A DNA stretch of 64,000 nt from Prinia subflava (lineage: Eukaryota; Chordata; Aves; Passeriformes; Cisticolidae), in assembly GCF_021018805.1 (NCBI RefSeq), contig NC_086254.1, forward strand, positions 28,395,300 to 28,459,299, written 5' to 3'. The position numbers were made by a program, and so were the translations under genes. Shown here one piece after another: positions 33,527 to 45,103 of the stretch. Position 1 is the first letter of the stretch. The number at the start of each line of letters is the position of its first letter. The notes beneath the pieces are model-generated. The model searched no databases, had not been told where the DNA came from, and saw only the letters and a program-made list of their open reading frames with translations.

Positions 33527-36500
33527 GCTGCCATCTATCAGTCCCTGGTGCTATTTGCTACCCTACAGCCCTGACTGCCACTGCTCTGCCTGCCTGCTGT
33601 CCATGTGGGGCTGGGGATGCTCAGCCTGCAAAGAGAGGGCCATGGGGACGCCTCAGTGCAGCTGTGCAGGCCTGGAAGGGTCCCACAGGAAAGATGGGCA
33701 CAGCGTGTTCAACAGGGCCTGTGCACAGAGGGCAAGGACGGATGGCTTTAATTGGCAGGACGTGGATTGGAGTTGGAGGTTGAAGCTGAAGGAAGATGTT
33801 CTTTTACACTGAGGGTACCGAGGCACTGGGCCGGGCTGTGCACGGAGGCTGTGGATGCCCCATCCTTGGGAACATCCAAGGCCGGGTGGGAACAGGGCTC
33901 TGAACACCATGGTCTGGGCAAGATTGCTCAGGTTGCAACAAGATGATCTTCAGGGTCCCTTCCAAGCCCAGCTGCTCAGGGCGTCCACCACTCTCTGGTT
34001 GCCAGTGTCCACTTTGGATCCCCCGTGCACTCCTGGGAGCTGTGATGTCACAGTCCATGTCCCAACTGGAGCTGGCAGTGCCCACCAACACAACACAACC
34101 ACTGGCCGTTGTGTCACCCCACCCTTCAGCCTGCTCCAGGAGCACTCCTGTGGAACTGCGTGTCCCTTGCTCCCTGACCACGCCATCAGGCCTGCAAGCT
34201 TCCAGGATTGGCTGGAGTCACCCATCCATTCCTGCAGGATGCTTGCTTTAGTTATGATGACGGTATGGGGTTATTCCATGGAAGTGGACACCCCTGGACT
34301 TCCTGGTTGGGCTGAAGCTCTGTGGGTATGGTGTGGGACAGGGACCCTCTCTGAGGTTTTGCTACCTCTGCAGATTGCATCAGCCCTGAACACCGGCTGT
34401 TTCCTGGACTCGGCCATCCGGTTCTGCTGCTGGATGCTCCCTTTTGTCCCAATGGAGGTACGGTGCCATTCCCTGGCAGTGGACACCCCTGGACTTCCTG
34501 GCTGGGCTGCAGCTCTGTGGGGCTGGTGTGGGACAGGGACCTCACTCTGAGGTTTTGCTGCCTCTGCAGACTGTCGCAGATAAAGAAGACATGGGCGTAG
34601 ATATTCAGATTGATGAGGAAGAAGATATGGAAGTGGAGGTATCAGAGAGTGAAGGAGAAGATATGGATGTGGATGTAGAGGAGGACACCGAGGAGGACAT
34701 GGAAGTAGATATAGTACAAGATCCAGAGGAGGAAATGGAGGTGGACGGAAATGAGAGTAGTGAGGAAGAAATGGAAGTGGATGTGGAGGAGCAGACTGTA
34801 GAGGACATGGAAGTGGATGTGGTGGATGAGATCGAGGAGATGGATATCGATGTGCAAGATGAGGAGGAGCCCATGGTCTTGGGATGAAGACCGTGCCAGC
34901 AGCAGAACAGGCATGTGCTCCCCACAGGCAGAGTGGGTTCCCTGCTGCCAGGCTGGGGCTGGGCTGGCTGCTCCCTGCTCAGGGACACGGTGCCCCGAGC
35001 ACTGGATCCTGGTGCCCATCCCCAGCCTGCCCTGGGCTCGCTTTGTGCAACACAAGCCCCGTCCCAGCTGGGGCACAGCCCCCAGCCCCAGGCAGGCTCA
35101 GCTGTGGCAGCAGAGACCCCCTGTGCCAACCTGTGCCAGCCTGGGAGCACATGGAACAGCCCTCATGCCTGACTTGCACTTGCTTTTCTTCCAGGTCTGA
35201 CGGAGAGCCGAGACGGAGACAGCCTCACCTCTGTATATACGTTTGAAATTTTCAAGTTATCTTAGGCATAGAGTTTTTGGCGTTTGTTGTATAGGATATA
35301 GGTTAGGATATAGGTTAAGATATAGGTTAAGATATAGGTTAAGATAGAGGTTAGGATATAGGTTGTAGGTTTCATTTTGTCTTCTGTAAATATGTTCTAT
35401 AGATTGTTGTTGTTACAAATATTCTTACAATGTAAATATGTTCTGTAGTTCATGTTTGTTGCTGTTCTTCTGTAAAGAAACAATCCTTGGTTTTCACACC
35501 CCACGTCTCTTTGCATTTGCTTCGGGCACAGGCTGCATTTCCAAAGTTGTGGTCTCCCCTTGCTCCAGGTTCCCAGGGCTGGAGGTGCCAGGGGGAGCTG
35601 GCACAGCCAGCCCAGGAGTGGGGGGACCTGTGCACAGAGGGCTGCCACTGACAGAGGTCACCCTCTGCTTGCACTTCCTCGGGACACCCTTGGTGTGTGC
35701 AGGGACAATTCCCCATGGGCCCAGTTCCCGTGGGATGCCAGGAGGGAGCAGGGCTGTGTCAGGTTGAAAGCAAAAGAGATCTTAGCTCCCTGGGAAAGCT
35801 CAGACCAGCAGTAGAGAAAGAATTCATGCTCCCCTAACTTGCCTCTAACAGCCACAGGGCAAGGGGGAATTTGGTTTTAGGGGATGAAGGAAATACAGAA
35901 AAAGCACTAAGTAATAAAAGGTGAGAAAAATCCATCACTCTAACACGTAAATGAAGGTAAACCAGTTGAAGAAACAGAGGTAGATGGAGGGGAAAAAACC
36001 CCACAATTATAGTGTCCATGACACACAGAGCCAAAACAAGCCCAGGGGAATCAGGAAGGAGGTAAACACATGCTCCAAACAACAGCAGAAATGAAGTGAG
36101 ATCTGTGAAGAGAACAAAAGAAAGAGGCAGCCTGAAGAAAAGAAAAAAATGTATCCCCATCTTTCATTCCCTACCCACAAGGTGGTTTGGTTTCTTAAAT
36201 CAACAGACTGTTGTATCACGTGGTAGAAATCCAGAAAAATAAACATCAGGAGAAGCATGGTTTATTGGGAACATTCCTGCATAGCAGACAAGATATATCC
36301 TTGTGCAAATTGTTCCATGCAGCACTCACATCTTTAATTGCCTCTTTTCCTCTTTCTGGGCAAGCAGAGTTGCTTTATTTACTCCAAGCAATATTTTCTC
36401 CCTCCACCCTGGCAAAGAACAAGCTCCCATCTTAGCAGCTGCCCTCTGGTTTACTTCATGCTCATCACACCCCTGCCAAAGCGACAGGTTAATTGATCAG

Positions 36501-37394
36501 TTATTACAATGAGGAACTTGCCCAGCTGCTGGGTTCAAGAGCCCCAAAGTGCCTCAGGTTCTACAGCATCGCAGAAGGAAAAGCTCCATTGAATTCAGCT
36601 GCTGCCACACTGGCCCTCCTTGCCTGTCAAACACATTCTGCTGCCCTAGCACAGCCCTGGGAAAATCCCCCCTACAATACAAGTGAGAATTCCTCATCAC
36701 CTGGGAGAAAGCACAGCTGCCTTCTGCTCAGGGCATTCCAAACTACCTGGGGAGATTTATGACCTCTCCTTGCAAAGGCAGCCTCTCAGGAAAGGCAAAA
36801 TATTCTTTTCATGGATGTGTTGGGTTGGAAGGGACCTTCAAGCTCCTCTTGTTCCAACTCTTGCCACATTCAGGACACCTTCCTCTAGACCAGGTTGCTC
36901 CAAGCCCCATCCAACCTGGCCTTGAACACTTCCAAAGGGGAGACAATCACAGCTTCTCTGGAACTGTTTGGTTCCTCCCAGATCGAAAATCATACCAAAC
37001 TTAGCAGTCTCAGAGAATGAATTCTATTAAATATCTACAGTTTTCTAGGAAAGAAACATGGCAAACCTTGTTTGCATCCCACATTGCAAAAGCAACACGA
37101 GCTATTCAGAAAAGGCTGCCACCCACTTCTCTTCTTTTTCCCCACTGGTGGAACACTTTCATTCTGTTGTTCTTTGGAACACTATTTGAATAAATCTGGC
37201 TGAGGCTGCTTAAAATACTACAGTGAGATACTCCAGGGTGTGAGGGGTGGAAAACTGAGCTCTTATACATCCAGTGTTTGTGTTGTTGGAAGACTTAAAT
37301 CCCACCTCTCTGGTGGGATGAAATAGGTGCTACTAATCCAATTTCTAAATTATCGTGCATCACGCTGACACTATTTTAAGACTTTGAAAAAAAA
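33527..37394 (+). repeat. Array unit 3
   Basis: Full unit of 3868 bp. It carries the class B last exon and the class B downstream sequence (GTTTGAAATTTTC after CIYV). Minisatellite of six copies at about 35293-35365. It shares the variant GGTGCCCCGAGC (near 34988) only with unit 8, although four units lie between them. Confidence 0.95.
34239..34887 (+). CDS. Acidic 12-residue-repeat protein, copy 3 (class B)
   Basis: Exons 34239-34262, 34374-34457 and 34570-34887 give 141 residues. Exon 2 and intron 2 are identical to copy 2, yet the last exon differs strongly. It begins TVADKEDMGVDI and has VSESEGEDMDVD and GNESSEEEMEVD. It also carries an extra 12-residue repeat (EEQTVEDMEVDV) and ends EEMDIDVQDEEEPMVLG. 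About 13 of the first 70 or so codons of the exon are replaced relative to class A. All repeats keep the E-E-x-M-x-V-D pattern, so the acidic character is held while the sequence drifts. The predicted protein is identical to copy 5. Confidence 0.6.
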
Positions 37395-40300
37395 GCTGCC
37401 ATCTATCAGTCCCTGGTGCTATTTGCTACCCTACAGGCCTGACTGCCACTGCTCTGCCTGCCTGCTGTCCATGTGGGGCTGGGGATGCTCAGCCTGCAAA
37501 GAGAGGGCCATGGGGACGCCTCAGTGCAGCTGTGCAGGCCTGGAAGGGTCCCACAGGAAAGATGGGCACAGCGTGTTCAACAGGGCCTGTGCACAGAGGG
37601 CAAGGGGGGATGGCTTTCAATGGCAGGACGTGGATTGGAGTTGGAGGTTGAAGCTGAAGGAAGATGTTCTTTTACACTGAGGGTACCGAGGCACTGGGCC
37701 GGGCTGTGCACGGAGGCTGTGGATGCCCCATCCTTGGGAACATCCAAGGCCGGGTGGGAACAGGGCTCTGAACACCATGGTCTGGGCAAGATTGCTCAGG
37801 TTGCAACAAGATGATCTTCAGGGTCCCTTCCAAGCCCAGCTGCTCAGGGCGTCCACCACTCTCTGGTTGCCAGTGTCCACTTTGGATCCCCCGTGCACTC
37901 CTGGGAGCTGTGATGTCACAGTCCATGTCCCAACTGGAGCTGGCAGTGCCCACCAACACAACACAACCACTGGCCGTTGTGTCACCCCACCCTTCAGCCT
38001 GCTCCAGGTGCACTCCTGTGGCGCTGCTTGTCCCTTGCTCCCTGACCATGCCATCAGGCCCGAAAGCGTCCAGGATTGGCTGGAGTCACCCATCCATTCC
38101 TGCAGGATGCTTGCTTTAGTTATGATGACGGTATGGGGTTATTCCATGGAGGTGGACACCCCTGGACTTCCTGGTTGGGCTGGAGCTCTGTGGGTATGGT
38201 GTGGGACAGGGACCCTCTCTGAGGTTTTGCTACCTCTGCAGATTGCATCAGCCCTGAACACCGGCTGTTTCCTGGACTCGGCCATCCGGTTCTGCTGCTG
38301 GATGCTCCCTTTTGTCCCAATGGAGGTACGGTGCCATTCCCTGGCAGTGGACACCCCTGGACTTCCTGGCTGGGCTGCAGCTCTGTGGGGCTGGTGTGGG
38401 ACAGGGACCCCACTCTGAGGTTTTGCTGCCTCTGCAGGCGGTCACTGACACAGAAGAAGATATGGACGTGGATATTCAGATTGATGAAGAGGAAGATATG
38501 GAAGTGGAGGTAGCAGAGAGCGAAGTAGAAGAAATGGACGTGGATTTGGAGGAGGACACCGTTGAAGATATGGAAGTAGATATAGAACAAGATCCAGAGG
38601 AGGAAATGGAGGTGGATGGAGATGAGAACACAGAAGAAGAAATGGAAGTGGATGTGGAGGAGCAGACTGTAGAGGACATGGAAGTGGATGTGGTGGATGA
38701 GATCGAGGAGATGGAGATCGATGTGGAAGATGAGGAGGAGCCCATGGTCTTGGGATGAAGACCATGCCAGCAGCAGAACAGGCATGTGCTCCCCACAGGC
38801 AGAGTGGGTCCCCTGCTGCCAGGCTGGGGCTGGGCTGGCTGCTCCCTGCTCAGGGACACGGTGGCCCGAGCACTGGATCCTGGTGTCCATCCCCAGCCTG
38901 CCCTGGGCTCGCTTTGTGCAACACAAGCCCCGTCCCAGCTGGGGCACAGCCCCCAGCCCCAGGCAGGCTCAGCTGTGGCAGCAGAGACCTGCTGTGCCAA
39001 CCTGTGCCAGCCTGGGAGCACATGGAACAGCCCTCGTGCCTGACTTGCACTTGCTTTTCTTCCAGGTCTGACAGAGAGCCGAGACGGAGACAGCCTCACC
39101 TCTGTATATACGTTTGAAATTTTCAAGTTATCTTAGGCATAGAGTTTTTGGCGTTTGTTGTATAGGATATAGGTTAGGATATAGGTTAAGATATAGGTTA
39201 AGATATAGGTTAGGATATAGGTTGTAGGTTTCATTTTGTCTTCTGTAAATATGTTCTATAGATTGTTGTTGTTACAAATATTCTTACAATGTAAATATGT
39301 TCTGTAGTTCATGTTTGTTGCTGTTCTTCTGTAAAGAAACAATCCTTGGTTTTCACACCCCACGTCTCTGCATTTCCTTCGGGCACAGGCAGCATTTCCA
39401 AAGTTGTGGTCTCCACTTGCTCCAGGTTCCCAGGGCTGGAGGTGCCAGGGGGAGCTGGCACAGCCAGCCCAGGAGTGGGGGGACCTGTGCACAGAGGGCT
39501 GCCACTGACAGAGGTCACCCTCTGCTTGCAATTCCTCGAGACACCCTTGGTGTGTGCAGGGACAATTCCCAGTGGGCCCAGTTCCCGTGGGATGCCAGGA
39601 GGGAGCAGGGCTGTGTCAGGTTGAAAGCAAAAGAGATCTTAGCTCCCTGGGAAAGCTCAGACCAGCAGTAGAGAAAGAATTCATGCTCCCCTAACTGGCC
39701 TCTAACAGCCACAGGGCAAGGGGGAATTTGGTTTTAGAGGATGAAGGAAATACAGAAAAAGCACTAAGTAATAAAAGGTGAGAAAAATCCATCACTCTAA
39801 CACGTAAATGAAGGTAAACCAGTTGAAGAAACAGAGGTAGATGGAGGGGAAAAAACCCCACAATTATAGTGTCCATGACACACAGAGCCAATACAAGCCC
39901 AGGGGAATCAGGAAGGAGGTAAACACATGCTCCAAACAACAGCAGAAATGAATTGAGATCTGCGAAGAGAACAAAAGAAAGAGGCAGCCTGAAGAAAAGA
40001 AAAAAATGTATCCCCATCTTTCATTCCCTACCCACAAGGTGGTTTGGTTTCTTAAATCAACAGACTGTTGTATCACGTGGTAGAAATCCAGAAAAATAAA
40101 CATCAGGAGAAGCATGGTTTATTGGGAACATTCCTGCATAGCAGACAAGATATATCCTTGTGCAAATTGTTCCATGCAGCACTCACATCTTTAATTGCCT
40201 CTTTTCCTCTTTCTGGGCAAGCAGAGTTGCTTTATTTACTCCAAGCAATATTTTCTCCCTCCACCCTGGCAAAGAACAAGCTCCCACCTTAGCAGCTGCC

Positions 40301-41257
40301 CTCTGGTTTACTTCATGCTCATCACACCCCTGCCAAGGCGACTGGAACAGGTTAATTGATCAGTTATTACAATGATGAACTTGCCCAGCTGCTGGGTTCA
40401 AGAGCCCCAAAGTGCCTCAGGTTCTACAGCATCGCAGAAGGAAAAGCTCCATTGAATTCAGCTGCTGCCACACTGGCCCTCCTTGCCTGTCAAACACATT
40501 CTGCTGCCCTAGCACAGCCCTGGGAAAATCCCCCCTACAATACAAGTGAGAATTCCTCATCACCTGGGAGAAAGCACAGCTGCCTTCTGCTCAGGGCATT
40601 CCAAACTACCTGGGGAGATTTACGACCTCTCCTTGCAAAGGCAGCCTCTCAGGAAAGGCAAAATATTCTTTTCATGGATGTGTTGGGTTGGAAGGGACGT
40701 TCAAGCTCCTCTTGTTCCAACTCTTGCCACATTCAGGACACCTTTCCCTAGACCAGGTTGCTCCAAGCCCCATCCAACCTGGCATTGAACACTTCCAAAG
40801 GGGAGACAATCACAGCTTCTCTGGAACTGTTTTGTTCCTCCCAGATCGAAAATCATACCAAACTTAGCAGCCTCAGAGAATGAATTCTATTAAATATCTA
40901 CAGTTTTCTAGGAAAGAAACATGGCAAACCTTGTTTGCATCTCACATTGCAAAAGCAACACGAGCTATTCAGAAAAGGCTGCCACCCACTTCTCTTCTTT
41001 TTCCCCACTGGTGGAACACTTCCATTCTGTTGTTCTTTGGAACACTATTTGAATAAATCTGGCTGAGGCTGCTTAAAATACTACAGTGAGATACTCCAGG
41101 GTGTGAGGGGTGGAAAACTGAGCTCTTATACATCCAGTGTTTGTGTTGTTGAAAGTCTTAAATCCCACCTCTCTGGTGGGATGAAATAGGTGCTACTAAT
41201 CCAATTTCTAAATTATCATGCATCACGCTGACACTATTTTAAGACTTTGAAAAAAAA
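37395..41257 (+). repeat. Array unit 4
   Basis: Full unit of 3863 bp. The 5' part of the last coding exon is class A, while the exon's insertion and everything after about 39100 is class B. Minisatellite of five copies at about 39168-39232. The downstream segment has the CTCTGCATTTCC deletion variant shared with units 5, 6, 8 and 9. Confidence 0.95.
38107..38758 (+). CDS. Acidic 12-residue-repeat protein, copy 4 (A/B mosaic)
   Basis: Exons 38107-38130, 38242-38325 and 38438-38758 give 142 residues, the longest version. The acidic tail follows class A through AVTDTEEDMDVD up to the EEEMEVDV repeat. It then switches to class B for EEQTVEDMEVDV and VDEIEE, and returns to class A-like MEIDVEDEEEPMVLG. 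The switch points fall inside near-identical repeats, so exchange between repeats during unequal crossing-over or gene conversion is a simple explanation. The exon 2 donor and both introns are intact. Confidence 0.6.
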
Positions 41258-44200
41258 GCTGCCATCTATCAGTCCCTGGTGCTATTTGCTACCCTACAGC
41301 CCTGACTGCCACTGCTCTGCCTGCCTGCTGTCCATGTGGGGCTGGGGATGCTCAGCCTGCAAAGAGAGGGCCATGGGGACGCCTCAGTGCAGCTGTGCAG
41401 GCCTGGAAGGGTCCCACAGGAAAGATGGACACAGCGTGTTCAACAGGGCCTGTGCACAGAGGGCAAGGGCAGATGGCTTTCAATGGCAGGACGTGGATTG
41501 GAGTTGGAGGTTGAAGCTGAAGGAAGATGTTCTTTTACACTGAGGGTACCGAGGCACTTGGCCAGGCTATGCACAGAGGCTGTGGATGCCCCATCCTTGG
41601 GAACATCCAAGGCCGGGTGGGAACAGGGCTCTGAACACCATGGTCTGGGCAAGATTGCTCAGGTTGCAACAAGATGATCCTCAGGGTCCCTTCCAAGCCC
41701 AGCTGCTCAGCGCTTCCATCACTCTCTGGTTGCCAGTGTCCACTTTGGATCCCCCGTGCACTCCTGGGAGCTGTGATGTCACAGTCCATGTCCCAACTGG
41801 AGCTGGCAGTGCCCACCAACACAACACAACCACTGGCCGTTGTGTCACCCCACCCTTCAGCCTGCTCCAGGAGCACTCCTGTGGAGCTGCGTGTCCCTTG
41901 CTCCCTGACCACGCCATCAGGCCTGCAAGCTTCCAGGATTGGCTGGAGTCACCCATCCATTCCTGCAGGATGCTTGCTTTAGTTATGATGACGGTATGGG
42001 GTTATTCCATGGAAGTGGACACGCCTGGACTTCCTGGTTGGGCTGGAGCTCTGTGGGTATGGTGTGGGACAGGGACCCTCTCTGAGGTTTTGCTACCTCT
42101 GCAGATTGCATCAGCCCTGAACACCGGCTGTTTCCTGGACTCGGCCATCCGGTTCTGCTGCTGGATGCTCCCTTTTGTCCCAATGGAGGTACGGTGCCTT
42201 TCCCTGGCAGTGGACACCCCTGGACTTCCTGGCTGGGCTGCAGCTCTGTGGGGCTGGTGTGGGACAGGGACCTCACTCTGAGGTTTTGCTGCCTCTGCAG
42301 ACTGTCGCAGATAAAGAAGACATGGGCGTAGATATTCAGATTGATGAGGAAGAAGATATGGAAGTGGAGGTATCAGAGAGTGAAGGAGAAGATATGGATG
42401 TGGATGTAGAGGAGGACACCGAGGAGGACATGGAAGTAGATATAGTACAAGATCCAGAGGAGGAAATGGAGGTGGACGGAAATGAGAGTAGTGAGGAAGA
42501 AATGGAAGTGGATGTGGAGGAGCAGACTGTAGAGGACATGGAAGTGGATGTGGTGGATGAGATCGAGGAGATGGATATCGATGTGCAAGATGAGGAGGAG
42601 CCCATGGTCTTGGGATGAAGACCGTGCCAGCAGCAGAACAGGCATGTGCTCCCCACAGGCAGAGTGGGTTCCCTGCTGCCAGGCTGGGGCTGGGCTGGGT
42701 GCTCCCTGCTCAGGGACACGGTGGCCCGAGCACTGGATCCTGGTGCCCATCCCCAGCCTGCCCTGGACTCGCTTTGTGCAACACAAGCCCCGTCCCAGCT
42801 GGGGCACAGCCCCCAGCCCCAGGCAGGCTCAGCTGTGGCAGCAGAGACCCCCTGTGCCAACCTGTGCCAGCCTCGGAGCACATGGAACAGCCCTCATGCC
42901 TGACTTGCACTTGCTTTTCTTCCAGGTCTGACAGAGAGCCGAGACGGAGACAGCCGCACCTCTGTATATACGTTTGAAATTTTCAAGTTATCTTAGGCAT
43001 AGAGTTTTGGGCGTTTGTTGTATAGGATATAGGTTAGGATATAGGTTAAGATATAGGTTAGGATATAGGTTGTAAGTTTCATTTTGTCTTCTGTAAATAT
43101 GTTCTATAGATTGTTGTTGTTACAAATATTCTTACAATGTAAATATGTTCTGTAGTTCATGTTTGTTGCTGTTCTTCTGTAAAGAAACAATCCTTGGTTT
43201 TCACACCCCACGTCTCTGCATTTCCTTCGGGCACAGGCAGCATTTCCAAAGTTTTGGTCTCCACTTGCTCCAGGTTCCCAGGGCTGGAGGTGCCAGGGGG
43301 AGCTGGCACAGCCAGCCCAGGAGTGGGGGGACCTGTGCACAGAGGGCTGCCACTGACAGAGGTCACCCTCTGCTTGCACTTCCTCGGGACACCCTTGGTG
43401 TGTGCAGGGACAATTCCCAGTGGGCCCAGTTCCCGTGGGATGCCAGGAGGGAGCAGGGCTGTGTCAGGTTGAAAGCAAAAGAGATCTTAGCTCCCTGGGA
43501 AAGCTCAGACCAGCAGTAGAGAAAGAATTCATGCTCCCCTAACTGGCCTCTAACAGCCACAGGGCAAGGGGGAATTTGGTTTTAGAGGATGAAGGAAATA
43601 CAGAAAAAGCACTAAGTAATAAAAGGTGAGAAAAATCCATCACTCTAACACGTAAATGAAGGTAAACCAGTTGAAGAAACAGAGGTAGATGGAGGGGAAA
43701 AAACCCCACAATTATAGTGTCCATGACACACAGAGCCAATACAAGCCCAGGGGATCAGGAAAGAGGTAAACACATGCTCCAAACAACAGCAGAAATGAAG
43801 TGAGATCTGTGAAGAGAACAAAAGAAAGAGGCAGCCTGAAGAAAAGAAAAAATGTATCCCCATCTTTCATTCCCTACCCACAAGGTGGTTTGGTTTCTTA
43901 AATCAACAGACTGTTGTATCACGTGGTAGAAATCCAGAAAAATAAACATCAGGAGAAGCATGGTTTATTGGGAACATTCCTGCATAGCAGACAAGATATA
44001 TCCTTGTGCAAATTGTTCCATGCAGCACTCACATCTTTAATTGCCTCTTTTCCTCTTTCTGGGCAAGCAGAGTTGCTTTATTTACTCCAAGCAATATTTT
44101 CTCCCTCCACCCTGGCAAAGAACAAGCTCCCACCTTAGCAGCTGCCCTCTGGTTTACTTCATGCTCATCACACCCCTGCCAAAGCGACTGGAACACGTTA

Positions 44201-45103
44201 ATTGATCAGTTATTACAATGAGGAACTTGCCCAGCTGCTGGGTTCAAGAGCCCCAAAGTGCCTCAGGTTCTACAGCATCGCAGAAGGAAAAGCTCCATTG
44301 AATTCAGCTGCTGCCACACTGGCCCTCCTTGCCTGTCAAACACATTCTGCTGCTCTAGCACAGCCCTGGGAAAATCCCCCCTACAATACAAGTGAGAATT
44401 CCTCATCACCTGGGAGAAAGCACAGCTGCCTTCTGCTCAGGGCATTCCAAACTACCTGGGGAGATTTATGACCTCTCCTTGCAAAGGCAGCCTCTCAGGA
44501 AAAGCAAAAGATTCTTTTCATGGATGTGTTGGGTTGGAAGGGACGTTCAAGCTCCTCTTGTTCCAACTCTTGCCACATTCAGGACACCTTTCCCTAGACC
44601 AGGTTGCTCCAAGCCCCATCCAACCTGGCCTTGAACACTTCCAAAGGGGAGACAATCACAGCTTCTCTGGAAGTGTTTTGTTCCTCCCAGACTGAAAATC
44701 ATACCAAACTTAGCAGCCTCAGAGAATGAATTCTATTAAATATCTACAGTTTTCTAGGAAAGAAACATGGCAAACCTTGTTTGCATCCCACATTGCAAAA
44801 GCAACACGAGCTATTCAGAAAAGGCTGCCACCCACTTCTCTTCTTTTTCCCCACTGGTGGAACACTTCCATTCTGTTGTTCTTTGGAACACTATTTGAAT
44901 AAATCTGGCTGAGGCTGCTTAAAATACTACAGTGAGATACTCCAGGGTGTGAGGGGTGGAAAACTGAGCTCTTATACATCCAGTGTTTGTGTTGTTGAAA
45001 GTCTTAAATCCCACCTCTCTGGTGGGATGAAATAGGTGCTACTAATCCAATTTCTAAATTATCATGCATCACGCTGACACTATTTTAAGACTTTGAAAAA
45101 AAA
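41258..45103 (+). repeat. Array unit 5
   Basis: Full unit of 3846 bp, class B. It has the shortest minisatellite, four copies at about 43026-43074. Variants GATGATCCTCAGG (near 41675) and GTGCCTTTCCC (near 42195) are shared only with unit 8. Confidence 0.95.
41970..42618 (+). CDS. Acidic 12-residue-repeat protein, copy 5 (class B)
   Basis: Exons 41970-41993, 42105-42188 and 42301-42618 give 141 residues. The predicted protein is the same as copy 3 residue for residue, even though introns and flanks carry private changes (for example GTGCCTTTCCC early in intron 2). Identity of the product across non-adjacent units fits either recent duplication or purifying selection. The splice donor GTACGG and acceptor CTCTGCAG are unchanged. 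Confidence 0.6.
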
